A DNA stretch of 13,219 bases from assembly GCA_046153355.1 (NCBI GenBank), contig JBJXEY010000373.1, forward strand, positions 1 through 13,219, read 5' to 3'. Positions 1 through 7,424 of the stretch are shown here, one piece after another. The DNA comes from 2-02-FULL-62-17 sp046153355. Lineage in GTDB: Bacteria > Pseudomonadota > Gammaproteobacteria > Burkholderiales > SG8-39. The stretch's first letter is position 1. The number at the start of each line of letters is the position of its first letter. The notes below the pieces were generated by a model that saw nothing but the letters and a program-made list of their open reading frames with translations, did not search any database and was not told where the DNA came from. A program made the position numbers and the translations under genes.

Positions 1-663
1 ACCAAGAACACCCCCTACGACCCGGTGAAGGATTTCACCCCGATCACTATCGCGGTGGAACCGGTCACCTGCATCGCGGTCAATGCAAGTTTGCCGGTCA
101 ATTCCATCGCCGAATTGGTGGATTACGCCAAACGCAATCCCGGCAAGATTTCCTACAGCACGCCCGGCGTGGGGGCGGTGTTTCATTTCACCAGCGAAAT
201 TTTTCGCATGCGTGCCGGAATCGACATCGTCCATGTTCCCTACAAAGGCCTGGCCCCGGCGGTGGCCGATCTGGTGGCGGGACGGGTACAAATGATTTCT
301 TCTTCGGTGGCCGACGTCATGCCGCACGCACGCGCTGGCAAGGTGAGGATCTTGGGCATCATGGAAGGGCGTCGCTATTCGGGCCTACCCGATGTGCCCT
401 TGGTTAGCGACGCGCTGCCGGGGTTCGAGAAGCCCGGTTCCTGGCACGCGTTTCTCGGGCCCGCTGGCATGCCTTCGCCGCTGGTAGCGCGCTGGCGCGA
501 TGAAATCATCAAAGCAAGCAACATCCCGGAGGTGCGCTCACGGCTCATCGACATGGGCATGACGCCCATCGGCAATACACCGGAGCAATTCGCTGCGGCG
601 ATGAAATCCGCCATTGCGGAATTCGGACGGGTGATGAAGACGGTGGGGATACAGCCGGAATAG
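1..663 (+). CDS. Bug/TctC-family tripartite tricarboxylate receptor, 3' part (5' end outside window)
   Basis: The reading frame is open from base 1, and the residues before the first internal GTG (TKNTPYDPVKDFTP) are already family sequence. The gene therefore starts upstream of the window. About 220 residues are visible of a protein that is normally about 320 long. Family hallmarks are the YSTPGVGAVFHFTSE stretch, the HVPYKGLAPAVADLVAGRVQ segment, the downstream LPDVPLVSD motif, and the closing helix ending in VGIQPE. Bug proteins are periplasmic, high-affinity carboxylate-binding receptors. Many betaproteobacteria carry large families of them with no adjacent TctAB permease, and no permease is seen here. 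The SDR gene follows on the same strand after a 149-base gap, so the receptor may serve uptake of a substrate of the enzymes downstream. The ligand is unknown. Confidence 0.93.
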   Translation, partial: TKNTPYDPVKDFTPITIAVEPVTCIAVNASLPVNSIAELVDYAKRNPGKISYSTPGVGAVFHFTSEIFRMRAGIDIVHVPYKGLAPAVADLVAGRVQMISSSVADVMPHARAGKVRILGIMEGRRYSGLPDVPLVSDALPGFEKPGSWHAFLGPAGMPSPLVARWRDEIIKASNIPEVRSRLIDMGMTPIGNTPEQFAAAMKSAIAEFGRVMKTVGIQPE

Positions 664-812
664 TTCCGACGGGACTAGCTTGCTGCCTGGGTCGAATAGA
701 GCAGGCGTCAATGAGAAAGAGTGAATGTTAACATTTTTTTCTCTTTCACCATGCATGAAGACCATTACAGGATAGTTTTTATTCATTTTCGCAATAACCA
801 GGACACCCTGAC
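664..812 (+). promoter_or_regulatory. Intergenic leader with A+T-rich dyad (possible terminator or promoter region)
   Basis: This gap between the receptor and the SDR gene is clearly richer in A+T than its surroundings. Arms GAAAGAG (715-721) and CTCTTTC (741-747) flank a perfect 12-base palindrome AATGTTAACATT (724-735), which runs into a row of seven T residues (734-740). It could be a weak terminator for the receptor transcript, or an operator/promoter for the SDR gene. No convincing -35/-10 pair or strong ribosome-binding site before the ATG at 813 was recognised. Confidence 0.35.
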
Positions 813-1514
813 ATGAGCGACAAACCATCCGCCTTGATCGTCGGCGTCGGCAAAGGACTCTCGGCTTCACTCGCGCGTCTGCTCGCCGGCGAAGGTATGA
901 ACGTGGCGCTGGCGGCGCGCGATACAACCAAACTCGCGGGATTGATTGCCGAAACCGGGGCGCTCGCCATCACCGGCGATGCCTCGCTGCCAGAGGACGT
1001 GAATCGCATGTTCGCAACTGTGGAACAAAAATGGGGCGTACCGGATCTGGTGGTCTACAACGCCAATTACCGCACCCGTGGCGCGATTTCCGGGCTTGAT
1101 CCGGCCCAAGTGCAACGCACGCTACAGGTGAGCGCCTTCGCCGGGTTTCTGGTTGGCCAGGCCGCTGCAAAACGCATGCTGCCGCGCGGCACGGGCAGCA
1201 TCTTTTTCACCGGCGCCTCGGCGAGCATCAAGGGTTTCGCCAATTCCTCCGCCTTTGCCATGGGCAAATTTGCCTTGCGTGGCCTGGCGCAAAGCTTGGC
1301 GCGCGAACTGGGGCCACAAGGCATCCACGTGGCGCATTTTGTGATTGATGGCGGCATTCGCTCCTCGCCCAGCGACACACGTGGCGCGGATCGCGGCCCC
1401 GATGGGTTGCTATTGCCCGATGAAATCGCCCAATCGTATCTTCATGTTCACCGCCAGCAGCGCAGCGCATGGAGTTGGGAGATAGACTTACGGCCCTGGG
1501 CGGAAAAGTTCTAA
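813..1514 (+). CDS. SDR-family NAD(P)-dependent oxidoreductase-like protein, atypical active site
   Basis: The 233-residue protein has the Rossmann fold of short-chain dehydrogenases. It starts with a beta strand and a glycine-rich nucleotide loop (GVGKGLSASL, residues 11-20), then the R36-D37 cofactor region and VYNAN (81-85) in place of the usual NNAG. The active-site strand FFTGASAS (131-138) and helix SSAFAMGKFALRGLAQSLAR (145-164) follow. The YxxxK catalytic tyrosine position is Phe148, with Lys152 kept and Ser136/Ser138 near the expected serine. I recall Phe here in related SDR sequences, so it is probably a subfamily trait rather than damage, but classical dehydrogenase chemistry is doubtful. 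The gene lies 67 nt upstream of the CmcJ-like oxygenase and may share its pathway. The substrate is unknown. Confidence 0.88.
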   Translation: MSDKPSALIVGVGKGLSASLARLLAGEGMNVALAARDTTKLAGLIAETGALAITGDASLPEDVNRMFATVEQKWGVPDLVVYNANYRTRGAISGLDPAQVQRTLQVSAFAGFLVGQAAAKRMLPRGTGSIFFTGASASIKGFANSSAFAMGKFALRGLAQSLARELGPQGIHVAHFVIDGGIRSSPSDTRGADRGPDGLLLPDEIAQSYLHVHRQQRSAWSWEIDLRPWAEKF

Positions 1515-1581
1515 GGCCCGCCTCACCAATCCGGCATCGGCAAACCGGATCTGGCCTCTGCCAATGCGAGGAGAATCAAAC

Positions 1582-2409
1582 ATGAATGCAGCAGTTCTTC
1601 AGGACAACGACGCGGTCACTGCCATCCTCAACTACCACCTGGATGACGGCACCAAGCCAGTCAACGAAACTTTCGGCCCCGCCAACATCTATGGCCGCTC
1701 CACCGGCACGCCGGATAAAAAGCCCATGCGCATTCGCGATGCCAGGCAGAACGCCTCACAGTTCAATCTGGATACACATGGCTTTTGCCTCGCGCGCCAC
1801 CACACGTCGGTGAAAAATATTCTCGATAAAGAAGAATTAAAAAATACCTATTACCCGGAGATGGAGCGCCTGGTATGCGAAGTCTCGGGCGCCACCCGCG
1901 CGGTGCTGTTTGATCACACCATCCGTCATGGCGACCAGGCGGTGCGCGAGGAAAAGCTATTACGCGAGCCGGTCATGTACGTGCACAACGATTACACCGA
2001 GGCCTCGGCGCCGCGCCGTGTGCGCGAACTCCTGCCCGAGGAAGCAGATGCGCTCCTGGCCAAACGTTTTGCCATTATCCAAGTGTGGCGGCCACTGAAG
2101 ACCATTTCACGTAACCCCCTGGCGATCGCCGACGCTCGCAGCGTCGCCTTCTCGGACTTGGTGCCCTCGGAGCGGCGCTATCCGCATCGCGTGGGCGAGA
2201 CTTATCGCATCCTCCACAACCCGGCGCATGAGTGGTATCAGTTCGCCGCCATGACGCCCGAAGAGGCCATCGTATTCAAAGTCTACGATTCGATGAACGA
2301 CGGCCGCGCGCGCTTCACGCCGCATTGTTCCTTCGATGACCCGAACACACCCGCTGACGCACCACCACGCGAAAGCATAGAAGCGCGTATGTTCGCTTTC
2401 TTCGCGTAA
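1582..2409 (+). CDS. CmcJ/NvfI (AsaB/GA4-desaturase)-family putative Fe(II)/2-oxoglutarate oxygenase
   Basis: The 275-residue protein resembles the CmcJ/NvfI family, whose members include cephamycin CmcJ, fungal NvfI and relatives that oxidise small molecules. Family features are VHNDYTEASAPRRVRELLP (134-152), the strand RFAIIQVWRPL (162-172), the NPAHEWYQF region (213-221), and the C-terminal PHCSFDDPNTPADAPPRESIEARM stretch. A facial-triad reading would be His135, Asp137 and His248, with Arg263 as the probable 2-oxoglutarate-binding residue. These assignments are inferred from pattern alone. An ATG at 1564 is in frame, but the ATG at 1582 is chosen because GAGGAG (about 1568-1573) precedes it at normal spacing. 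It sits between the SDR gene and an export pair. The substrate is not identifiable. Confidence 0.85.
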   Translation: MNAAVLQDNDAVTAILNYHLDDGTKPVNETFGPANIYGRSTGTPDKKPMRIRDARQNASQFNLDTHGFCLARHHTSVKNILDKEELKNTYYPEMERLVCEVSGATRAVLFDHTIRHGDQAVREEKLLREPVMYVHNDYTEASAPRRVRELLPEEADALLAKRFAIIQVWRPLKTISRNPLAIADARSVAFSDLVPSERRYPHRVGETYRILHNPAHEWYQFAAMTPEEAIVFKVYDSMNDGRARFTPHCSFDDPNTPADAPPRESIEARMFAFFA

Positions 2410-2446
2410 ATCGTTCGGCCTGCGGTGCAAGACGCCGCGCAAATCA

Positions 2447-3421
2447 ATGCTTAACCGAATATTTTTTCTTTTGGTGCTTGCCGCCCTGGGCGGCGGCGCG
2501 TATGTGTATTGGGAACGCTCCACGCATATCCGCAGCACCGACAACGCCTATGTGAACGCCGAGGTCGCGCAGATTTCCGCGCAGGTATCGGGGCGCATCG
2601 TGGCGATGCATGTCAAGGATAACCAGTTCGTCAAAAAGGGCGCCTTGCTTTTCGAAGTCGACCCTGCGCCGTATCGTGTCAATGTCGAGAAGGCTCGCGC
2701 GCAGGTGGCCCTGGCACGGCAAGGCTCGACACAGGACAGCGCCGAGGTGCGCGCGCTGGAGGCGGAGTTGGCGCGACAGACCGCAGAACTGGAAAACGCG
2801 GAGGTGTCCAAAACACGCACCGAGAGCCTGGTTGCCAAAGGGTTCCTTGCACGCCAGGCGGTAGATGACGCCGCCTCCAAGGTGATCAGCGGACGCGCCG
2901 CCGTCGAGCAGGCACGGGCGCGAATCGAAAAAGCGCGCGTGCTCATCGCTCCGGCCAATTCTTCCTCGCCCGCTGTCGCAGCGGCGCAAGCGTCGCTCGC
3001 CCAAGCGCAGCTTGATCTGGACCGCACACGTATATCCGCGCCGCAAGCCGGATGGATCGTGAATAAATCGCTCACCGCCGGTACCACGGTGAATCCGGGT
3101 CAGATTCTTTTTGCCATCATCGCCGACCGCAGCCACTGGGTGGATGCCAATTTCAAGGAAACCGAATTGCCCGGCTTGAACCCCGGTATGCCCGTGGAGA
3201 TCCATATCGATATGTACCCCGGCCACCAATTCGCCGGTCGGATCGAGAGTATCGGCAACGGCACGGGCACTGCGTTTTCACTCCTGCCACCACAAAACGC
3301 CACCGGCAACTGGGTAAAGGTGACGCAACGCGTGCCAGTCAAGGTGCGCTTTGACGAATACGATCCCCTGTTTATGCCGCGCGTGGGCTCGACCGCCACC
3401 GTAACCATTCGCCTGGACTGA
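2447..3421 (+). CDS. emrA: EmrA/HlyD-type periplasmic membrane-fusion protein
   Basis: The 324-residue adaptor joins an inner-membrane MFS pump to an outer-membrane channel. A single N-terminal membrane anchor spans about residues 4-22. The barrel-sandwich (lipoyl-like) half DNAYVNAEVAQISAQVSGRI (about 32-51) follows, then an alanine/glutamate-rich coiled-coil hairpin (about 78-165 and 175-195). The second lipoyl half with the RISAPQAGWIV motif and a C-terminal barrel complete the protein. Near the C terminus, GTAFSLLPPQNATGNWVKV is a strong signature of the EmrA subgroup. The gene begins 37 nt after the oxygenase stop without a clear Shine-Dalgarno, and it ends 1 nt before the MFS gene. No outer-membrane TolC/NodT partner is in the window. 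EmrA-like function is well supported; the symbol denotes homology only. Confidence 0.93.
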   Translation: MLNRIFFLLVLAALGGGAYVYWERSTHIRSTDNAYVNAEVAQISAQVSGRIVAMHVKDNQFVKKGALLFEVDPAPYRVNVEKARAQVALARQGSTQDSAEVRALEAELARQTAELENAEVSKTRTESLVAKGFLARQAVDDAASKVISGRAAVEQARARIEKARVLIAPANSSSPAVAAAQASLAQAQLDLDRTRISAPQAGWIVNKSLTAGTTVNPGQILFAIIADRSHWVDANFKETELPGLNPGMPVEIHIDMYPGHQFAGRIESIGNGTGTAFSLLPPQNATGNWVKVTQRVPVKVRFDEYDPLFMPRVGSTATVTIRLD

Positions 3422-3422
3422 C

Positions 3423-4988
3423 GTGGCGCTCACCGCCCCGGTTCCGCTGAATGCGCCTGCAGCGGAGAGCATTGGCACCCAAACTGATCGCTGGATGCTG
3501 ATCATCGCGGTGATGGCGCCCACGGTGATGATGATGTTGTCCTCCACCATCACCAATGTAAGCGTGCCGGTGATGTCAGGGGAACTGGGTGCGACCAACG
3601 ACACTATCTCCTGGGTGCTCACCTCCTACATGGTGGCCATGTCCATCGTGTTACCGCTCACCGGTTATCTCAACGATAAATTGGGTCGGCGCAATTACCT
3701 GTTGCTATCGATTGCGGGGTTCGTGCTTTCCTCCGCGCTTTGTAGCATGGTCACCAGCCTCGAACAGATGGTGTTTTTCCGCATCCTGCAAGGCATCTCC
3801 GGCGCGGCCTTCGTGCCGCTATCGCGCACCATCGTCGCCGACGCCTACCCGCGCCATCAGGCGGCCAAGGCAATGGCGGTGTGGGGGCTGGGCGTGGTGG
3901 GCGCGCCCATCTTCGGTCCGACCCTGGGCGGCTATCTCACCGAGACCTTCAACTGGCGTTGGATTTTTTACATCAACATTCCCATTGGCGTATTGGGATT
4001 CTTGCTTGCCGCGCGCTTCGTGCCTGAAACGCCTACCAAAGAACGGCGCATGGATTGGCTGGGATTGGTGAGCCTCGCGCTCTTCGTGGGTTGCCTGCAG
4101 TTCGTGTTGGATCGCGGCCATCGCGACGATTGGTTTGAATCCACCTCCATTTGCGTGGGCGTGGCAATTTCGATCATCGCCTTCGCGGTGTTTCTCCATC
4201 ACAGCCTGCGCCCCAACGAACACCCAATTTTCGATGTGCGCGTATTCGGCGATTTGAATTTTTCTCTGGGTTGCCTGGTGATGGGCGCCACCGGCGTGGC
4301 CATGTTCGGCGGCAATTTTCTGCAGCCATTGTTCATGGACAATCTTCTTCACTACCCCGCCATGACTGCGGGCCTGGTGCTGATGGCACGCGGTGTGGGG
4401 AGTCTCGTGAGCATGAGCATCTCGGGGAAAATCGCCGATCGCATGAGCGCCAAGTGGGTAGCGCTGCCCGGCGTGCTCACCGGCCTGGCGGGCTCTTACA
4501 TGATGACGCGCTACAACGCGCAAATTGACCCCATGGATCTGCTACTGCCCCTGTTCCTGCAAGGCGTGGGCATCGGCCTCATCTGGGTGCCGATCTCCGC
4601 GCTCGCCTTCTCCACCATCCCGCAAGAGAAGTCAGCCGAAGCCTCGGGTGTCTACAGCCTGGTGCGCTCCATCACCTCCGCCATGGGCGTCTCGATTACC
4701 AGCACTTATTTGGCACGGGAGATCGAATCGCAATGGAGCATCCTGCGCGGGCAGATCAACCCGTATAACCCGGCGGTGCAGGCGTATTTGCAATCCATCG
4801 AGATCAGTTCGCCCACCCAGGGTCTGTCAATTCTCGCCAACACCGTGGCCTCGCAAACCAAATTGACCGCGTTTGTTTCCGGCTTCTGGTTTATTACCGC
4901 GAGCTTCGCGGTGATGATTCCGTTGGTGTTGTTGTTACGCAGCCGCGGTGGAAAGAAGCGGTTCGCGGGCGCCGCTGCATCCGAGTAA
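3423..4988 (+). CDS. emrB: EmrB/QacA (DHA2) family MFS exporter, 14 TM
   Basis: The 521-residue protein matches the length of 14-helix DHA2 drug:proton antiporters. Motif A appears as GYLNDKLGRRN after TM2, and the antiporter motif C as WGLGVVGAPIFGPTLGGYL in TM5. WRWIFYINIPIGVLGF follows, which is typical of EmrB. The start is GTG at 3423, directly after the TGA of the membrane-fusion gene (3419-3421), implying translational coupling. In TM1 the common LDTTIVNVALP motif is MLSSTITNVSVP, so the conserved acidic residue is replaced by Ser. That may mark a subgroup or altered coupling. With the EmrA-like partner it should form a tripartite exporter for a hydrophobic or aromatic compound made or encountered by the upstream enzymes. 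Substrate is unknown. Confidence 0.94.
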   Translation: MALTAPVPLNAPAAESIGTQTDRWMLIIAVMAPTVMMMLSSTITNVSVPVMSGELGATNDTISWVLTSYMVAMSIVLPLTGYLNDKLGRRNYLLLSIAGFVLSSALCSMVTSLEQMVFFRILQGISGAAFVPLSRTIVADAYPRHQAAKAMAVWGLGVVGAPIFGPTLGGYLTETFNWRWIFYINIPIGVLGFLLAARFVPETPTKERRMDWLGLVSLALFVGCLQFVLDRGHRDDWFESTSICVGVAISIIAFAVFLHHSLRPNEHPIFDVRVFGDLNFSLGCLVMGATGVAMFGGNFLQPLFMDNLLHYPAMTAGLVLMARGVGSLVSMSISGKIADRMSAKWVALPGVLTGLAGSYMMTRYNAQIDPMDLLLPLFLQGVGIGLIWVPISALAFSTIPQEKSAEASGVYSLVRSITSAMGVSITSTYLAREIESQWSILRGQINPYNPAVQAYLQSIEISSPTQGLSILANTVASQTKLTAFVSGFWFITASFAVMIPLVLLLRSRGGKKRFAGAAASE

Positions 4989-5029
4989 TTCCAACTTTCA
5001 ACGGCAACCAACACTCCCCAGTCATCCCA

Positions 5030-6166
5030 TCAAGGTAGATCGAGTTCCTCACACAACTTGGCAAACGGCAACACCGTGACCTTGCCGGTCTCAAAGTGCC
5101 GCTCTCCAAGATGCGTTTGATAAAACCGCGGAATCGGCGTGCGCTCGGCAAAATAATGCAGCGCCGGGCTGATACCCCGTTCACCCGTTTTGCATTCGAC
5201 GGCGAACACCGGTTTCTTGTTTTTCAACACCACAAAATCGATTTCGCGCAGATCGGTATCGCGAAGGTAACGAAGCTCCATGGCAAAGCCCTGGGTATCT
5301 TCAATCCAATGGCAATATTTAAGAAGCTGGGAAGCAACCAGATTCTCGAACCTGGGTCCCTCACCCTCGACGCTTGACCAGTCCCACAGATAGAGTTTAC
5401 TTTGCTTTTTCACCGCGCGAATACGCGGTGACCCATAGGGAAAAATCCGAAAACAAACGTACAAATTCTCCAACATTTGCAACCAGCGCTCCGCGGTCTT
5501 GTGATCAATTTGCAGATCAATGCGCAGGCCCGCCACCGACAGTGGCGAACCCACCTTGGAGGGCAACATGTCGGTCAAATGTTCGATGAGACTAATCTCG
5601 CGAACTTGTTCCAGATCGCGCAGATCCTCGCGAATCACGCGCGATAGCCGGTCTCTTTGCCAAATGCGGTGCTCCGCCTCGTTCTGCGCGAATAACGGCT
5701 CTGGAAAACCGCCAAATTTCAGAAGCGATGCGAGATCCGCGCGTGTCGGCTTTTTATTCAACTCCCGCAACGAAAAGGGATGCAATCGAAAATAGCGATA
5801 ACGCCCGACAAGGGAATCGCCGCCCTTCCTGTAGTAGTCCAGCCGCGCGGAGCCGGTAACGATGATCTTGCGCCGCGATTTCTCGGTGTCATAGATCCCT
5901 TTGAGCAAATTTCGCCAGCGGCTGTATTTGTGGATCTCATCGAGCAACAACAAGGGCTCGCCCGCCGGAAGCTCTGCTTTCCTCAATTGGGCGGCAATAC
6001 CGGGATGATCCCAGTTGAGATAAGCAGGATGCGTTTCATTCGCCTTCTTGCCAAGGAACCCCAACGCAAAGGTGGTCTTGCCGACCTGGCGCGGACCGCC
6101 GACAAAGGCCATTTTGCGTTCGAGCGCGCTGGCTAGCGCCTTCTGTAGGTAGCGTGGCGTATTCAT
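5030..6166 (-). CDS. AAA_14/DUF4143 ATP-binding protein with PD-(D/E)XK-like C-terminal domain
   Basis: The 378-residue protein has the complete family layout. A Walker A GGPRQVGKTT lies at residues 23-32, Walker B LLLLDEIHK at 72-80, and the sensor-like strand IIVTGSARLD at 101-110. A winged-helix-like segment covers about 190-240 (LSVAGLRIDLQIDHKTAERW). The C-terminal DUF4143 domain carries REIDFVVL (307-314) and FAVECKTGE (321-329), which fit a PD-(D/E)XK nuclease fold with Asp310, Glu324 and Lys326. The family is widespread, often solitary and mobile-looking. Its cellular role is unsettled, although defence or nucleic-acid roles are often suspected. The start is the ATG at 6166-6164, and no Shine-Dalgarno is visible. 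Instead repeated TAAAGTGGA elements and a 30-base palindrome run up to the start codon. It is convergent with the MFS gene, 41 nt away. Confidence 0.93.
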   Translation of the reverse strand: MNTPRYLQKALASALERKMAFVGGPRQVGKTTFALGFLGKKANETHPAYLNWDHPGIAAQLRKAELPAGEPLLLLDEIHKYSRWRNLLKGIYDTEKSRRKIIVTGSARLDYYRKGGDSLVGRYRYFRLHPFSLRELNKKPTRADLASLLKFGGFPEPLFAQNEAEHRIWQRDRLSRVIREDLRDLEQVREISLIEHLTDMLPSKVGSPLSVAGLRIDLQIDHKTAERWLQMLENLYVCFRIFPYGSPRIRAVKKQSKLYLWDWSSVEGEGPRFENLVASQLLKYCHWIEDTQGFAMELRYLRDTDLREIDFVVLKNKKPVFAVECKTGERGISPALHYFAERTPIPRFYQTHLGERHFETGKVTVLPFAKLCEELDLP

Positions 6167-6223
6167 AAAGTGGATTGTAGTCCACTTTACTCATGAGTAA
6201 AGTGGACTTATAGCTACTTTACT
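6165..6223 (-). promoter_or_regulatory. Operator-like repeat array with 30-bp perfect palindrome upstream of the ATPase gene
   Basis: Bases 6179-6208 form a perfect palindrome whose half-site is AGTCCACTTTACTCA. Two further copies of the core flank it. TAAAGTGGA at 6166-6174 overlaps the ATPase start codon and makes a second inverted repeat with TCCACTTT at 6181-6188. A degenerate AGCTACTTTACT lies at 6212-6223. Regular copies of one motif at a 5' end are what a dimeric or tetrameric repressor site looks like. The ATPase itself carries a winged-helix-like segment, so autoregulation is a reasonable inference. The palindrome could also fold as an RNA hairpin covering the leader. Confidence 0.7.
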
Positions 6224-6339
6224 GATGAGCTTTTCAAGGCAACCTGTGTCGCGCTCCTACCCGATCTCCCAATCCACCTACGCCGACAACTCTCGAAGGC
6301 TATCAAGTCGATCTCCTCGCCGGCTTCCGATCGAGTGTC

Positions 6340-7389
6340 TTATCGCAACGCATACCAAACACCTCTCCCGCTACCGTGCAGTGCCAAATGACCTTGCGCC
6401 ACCAGCGCTCGAAAATGCATCTTCAAGGTATTGCGACTCACACTGGTCAAGCGGATGGCGTCGCTCATGGTGATTCGGCCGTGCTCGCGCGCGAACTCGA
6501 CAATCTGTAACGACAACGCCGGCATGGGCGCGAGCACCATTTTTTCACGCTCGATTTTTTTCTCAAGGCGCGTGACCTGCTCGGCCAATGAGCGCAGGAA
6601 GAACAAGAGCCACGGATGCCAATCCGGTGCGTCGGCTCGTATCGTCCCTTGCGTCTGCCGTAATGCCAGGTAGTAGGCCTCTTTGTTCTGCTCGATCACG
6701 GATTCCAACGAGCTATAAGGCACGTGGGCGTAACCCGCCTGCAACAACAGCAGCGTCGTGAGTATTCTGCTCAAGCGCCCGTTGCCGTCCTGGAACGGAT
6801 GAATTTCAAGGAACACCACGACGTAGATGCCAATCAATAAGAGTGGATGCATCTGCTTTGCGTCGCGCTCCGCTACGGTCCAGGCAACCAACTCGTTCAT
6901 CAGGCGCGGCGTGTCGAAGGGTGTCGCCGTCTCGAACACAACGCCGATTTGCGCGCCGTTCGCATCGAACGCGACAACACTGTTAGGGGAAGTCTTGTAG
7001 TTACCGCGATGCCAGGCATCTTTTTCACTATGCACGAGTAGATCGCGGTGCAATTGCCTGAGGTGATTCTCGGTGAGCGCAATGTCCCGCCACGAGGCGA
7101 ACACCAGTTCCATGACTTCGGCGTAACCCGCCACTTCCTGCTCATCGCGGGTATCGAACTTCTGAATCTTTAAGTTCGAGAGCAGGCGTTCGACATCGCG
7201 ATCGGAAAGCTTGCTACCTTCGATTCGTGTTGAAGAGCCAATGGACTCGATGGTCGCCACACGCCGAAGCGCCGACAAGCGCTCCGGCGCAAGCGTGCCC
7301 AGTGCGCGCCACGCACCTTTGAATTCATCGATCCTGGCAATCAGGGTCAGGATCTCGGGGGTTATTTTGAGGGTGTCGGCTCGAATCAC
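6340..7389 (-). CDS. Fic-domain protein with N-terminal inhibitory motif and C-terminal winged helix
   Basis: The 349-residue protein carries the Fic signature HPFQDGNGRLSR (residues 197-208) with catalytic His197. This is the fold that transfers AMP, or other nucleotides or phosphates, to protein hydroxyls. SSTRIEGS (52-59) fits the inhibitory [S/T]xxxE[G/N] motif with Glu57, upstream of the Fic core, so it is a class II, self-inhibited enzyme. The C-terminal 60 residues (ITMSDAIRLTSVSRNTLKMH) look like a winged helix-turn-helix. Overall length and layout match the common solitary Fic/DUF4172-like bacterial proteins. The start is GTG at 7389-7387; a TAG sits four codons upstream in frame, so no longer start exists. 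Decameric repeats lie immediately before the start. Target protein is unknown. The gene is 3' of, and codirectional with, the broken receptor gene. Confidence 0.93.
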   Translation of the reverse strand: MIRADTLKITPEILTLIARIDEFKGAWRALGTLAPERLSALRRVATIESIGSSTRIEGSKLSDRDVERLLSNLKIQKFDTRDEQEVAGYAEVMELVFASWRDIALTENHLRQLHRDLLVHSEKDAWHRGNYKTSPNSVVAFDANGAQIGVVFETATPFDTPRLMNELVAWTVAERDAKQMHPLLLIGIYVVVFLEIHPFQDGNGRLSRILTTLLLLQAGYAHVPYSSLESVIEQNKEAYYLALRQTQGTIRADAPDWHPWLLFFLRSLAEQVTRLEKKIEREKMVLAPMPALSLQIVEFAREHGRITMSDAIRLTSVSRNTLKMHFRALVAQGHLALHGSGRGVWYALR

Positions 7390-7424
7390 GCACCAATACT
7401 ACACCCAATAACACCCAATATTGG
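7390..7424 (-). promoter_or_regulatory. Tandem repeats and small palindrome at the Fic gene start
   Basis: ACACCCAATA occurs twice in direct tandem (7401-7410 and 7411-7420), with a third imperfect copy GCACCAATAC at 7390-7399, roughly one DNA turn apart. CCAATATTGG (7415-7424) is a perfect 10-base palindrome at the far end. On the - strand the array reads as TATTGGGTGT repeats ending at the GTG start. It is most likely an operator/promoter for the Fic gene and could be bound by the Fic protein's own winged helix. The last residues of the upstream pseudogene frame are translated from this array and are not receptor sequence. Confidence 0.6.

Noticed and set aside
1529..1550. ATCCGG/CCGGAT stem between SDR and oxygenase genes
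   Set aside because: Six-base arms, a 10-base loop and no T-tract are too weak to call a terminator, and the genes are probably co-transcribed.
1564..1581. Upstream in-frame ATG of the CmcJ-like gene
   Set aside because: The purine-rich GAGGAG lies between this ATG and the one at 1582, so the later start is better supported.
2444..3229. 261-residue - strand frame opposite the EmrA-like gene
   Set aside because: It is antisense to a well-supported gene and its composition is the mirror of that gene's codon bias, with no domain pattern.
3819..4523. 234-residue - strand frame opposite the EmrB-like gene
   Set aside because: His/Gln/Ala-rich shadow of a membrane-protein gene with no recognisable motif.
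6193..6213. Six-codon + strand frame within the palindrome
   Set aside because: It arises from the palindrome itself and has no ribosome-binding site.
7390..7424. Possible CRISPR-like array
   Set aside because: The repeats are adjacent, only 10 bases long and without spacers; they fit an operator.
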